64,000 nt of DNA, taken from Nissolia schottii. Its lineage: Eukaryota > Streptophyta > Magnoliopsida > Fabales > Fabaceae. The notes under the pieces are model-generated. The model was given only the letters and a program-made list of their open reading frames with translations. It had not been told where the DNA came from and did no database searches. The stretch is taken from the NCBI GenBank assembly GCA_003254905.1, contig QANU01029705.1, positions 117,073 to 181,072 of the forward strand, given 5' to 3'. This document shows, one piece after another, positions 63,840 to 64,000 of this stretch. The position numbers and the translations under genes are program-made. Position 1 is the first letter of the stretch. Each line of letters starts with the position of its first letter.

Positions 63840-64000
63840 GATGAGTAATGCTTCATACTCACTCATTGCTGTAGAATAGGGTATATATACAGATTAATTA
63901 CAAGCTTGAACTGCAAGCTATCTAACTAACTATGTGACAGCTGTTGCTAACTGAAAATAACAAACTTTACTAACTGACCTGTTAACTTGCTGCACAAGTT
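63840..64000. mobile_element. Possible edge of another LTR, cut by the window
   Basis: The layout (tatatatacagattaattac, then repeated ctaactaac-type phrases and gctgcacaagtt) resembles the organisation of the copia LTR at 48123, but the sequence is different. Only about 160 bp is visible, so neither its end nor its family can be confirmed. Confidence 0.3.

Overview
The window looks like plant nuclear DNA. Its genes have many short introns with GT-AG borders in AT-rich sequence, and it holds a nuclear gene for a chloroplast photosystem I protein, plant-type copper amine oxidases and lipoxygenase, many small inverted-repeat transposons and one Ty1/copia element. The seedling-type amine oxidases and the MITE with GGGTTAAATATATTTTTAGTCC-like ends suggest a papilionoid legume (bean/soybean/pigeonpea type), but I cannot fix the species. 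A 934-base N gap (4671-5604) and one isolated N (55186) mark a draft assembly.

Layout. 1-9.6 kb: no gene, only transposon-derived sequence. It includes two members of one inverted-repeat MITE family, Stowaway-like copies, and a 1.85-kb terminal-inverted-repeat element (6506-8350) that carries about 3.2 copies of a ~267-bp tandem repeat. 9.9-13.6 kb (+): an intact seven-exon Sec14/CRAL-TRIO lipid-transfer gene. 16.3-36.6 kb: a copper amine oxidase cluster, all on the minus strand. It has two genes that look intact (16286-19135 and 28638-33618), one orphan first exon (24818-25604) and one orphan last exon (36394-36598). A truncated G-type lectin receptor-kinase pseudogene (+, 21.5-22.8 kb) and an eL27 ribosomal-protein fragment (+, 27.2 kb) lie between them. 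36.6-45.6 kb: no solid gene; a hAT-like element, a short MULE-like element, a young hairpin, a LINE scrap and a fold-back. 45.9-47.3 kb (+): a seven-exon HAD-family phosphatase (pyrimidine 5'-nucleotidase/SDT1-like). 48.1-53.0 kb (-): a decayed Ty1/copia retrotransposon with both LTRs. 53.8-54.4 kb (-): intronless PsaD. 56.0-61.7 kb (-): an intact nine-exon type-1 lipoxygenase with 9-LOX-type residues. 62.5 kb: a very short SINE with perfect 16-bp target duplications. 63.8 kb to the end: possibly the edge of another LTR.

The genes do not form a pathway or operon. The coherent story is the amine oxidase cluster. It seems to have grown by tandem duplication and then been trimmed. The two surviving copies differ by one intron, which in one copy is swollen by two dateable transposon insertions, and by a change at a copper-binding histidine. 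Exon borders were read by eye from splice consensus, reading-frame continuity and family conservation; no alignment or transcript data were used.
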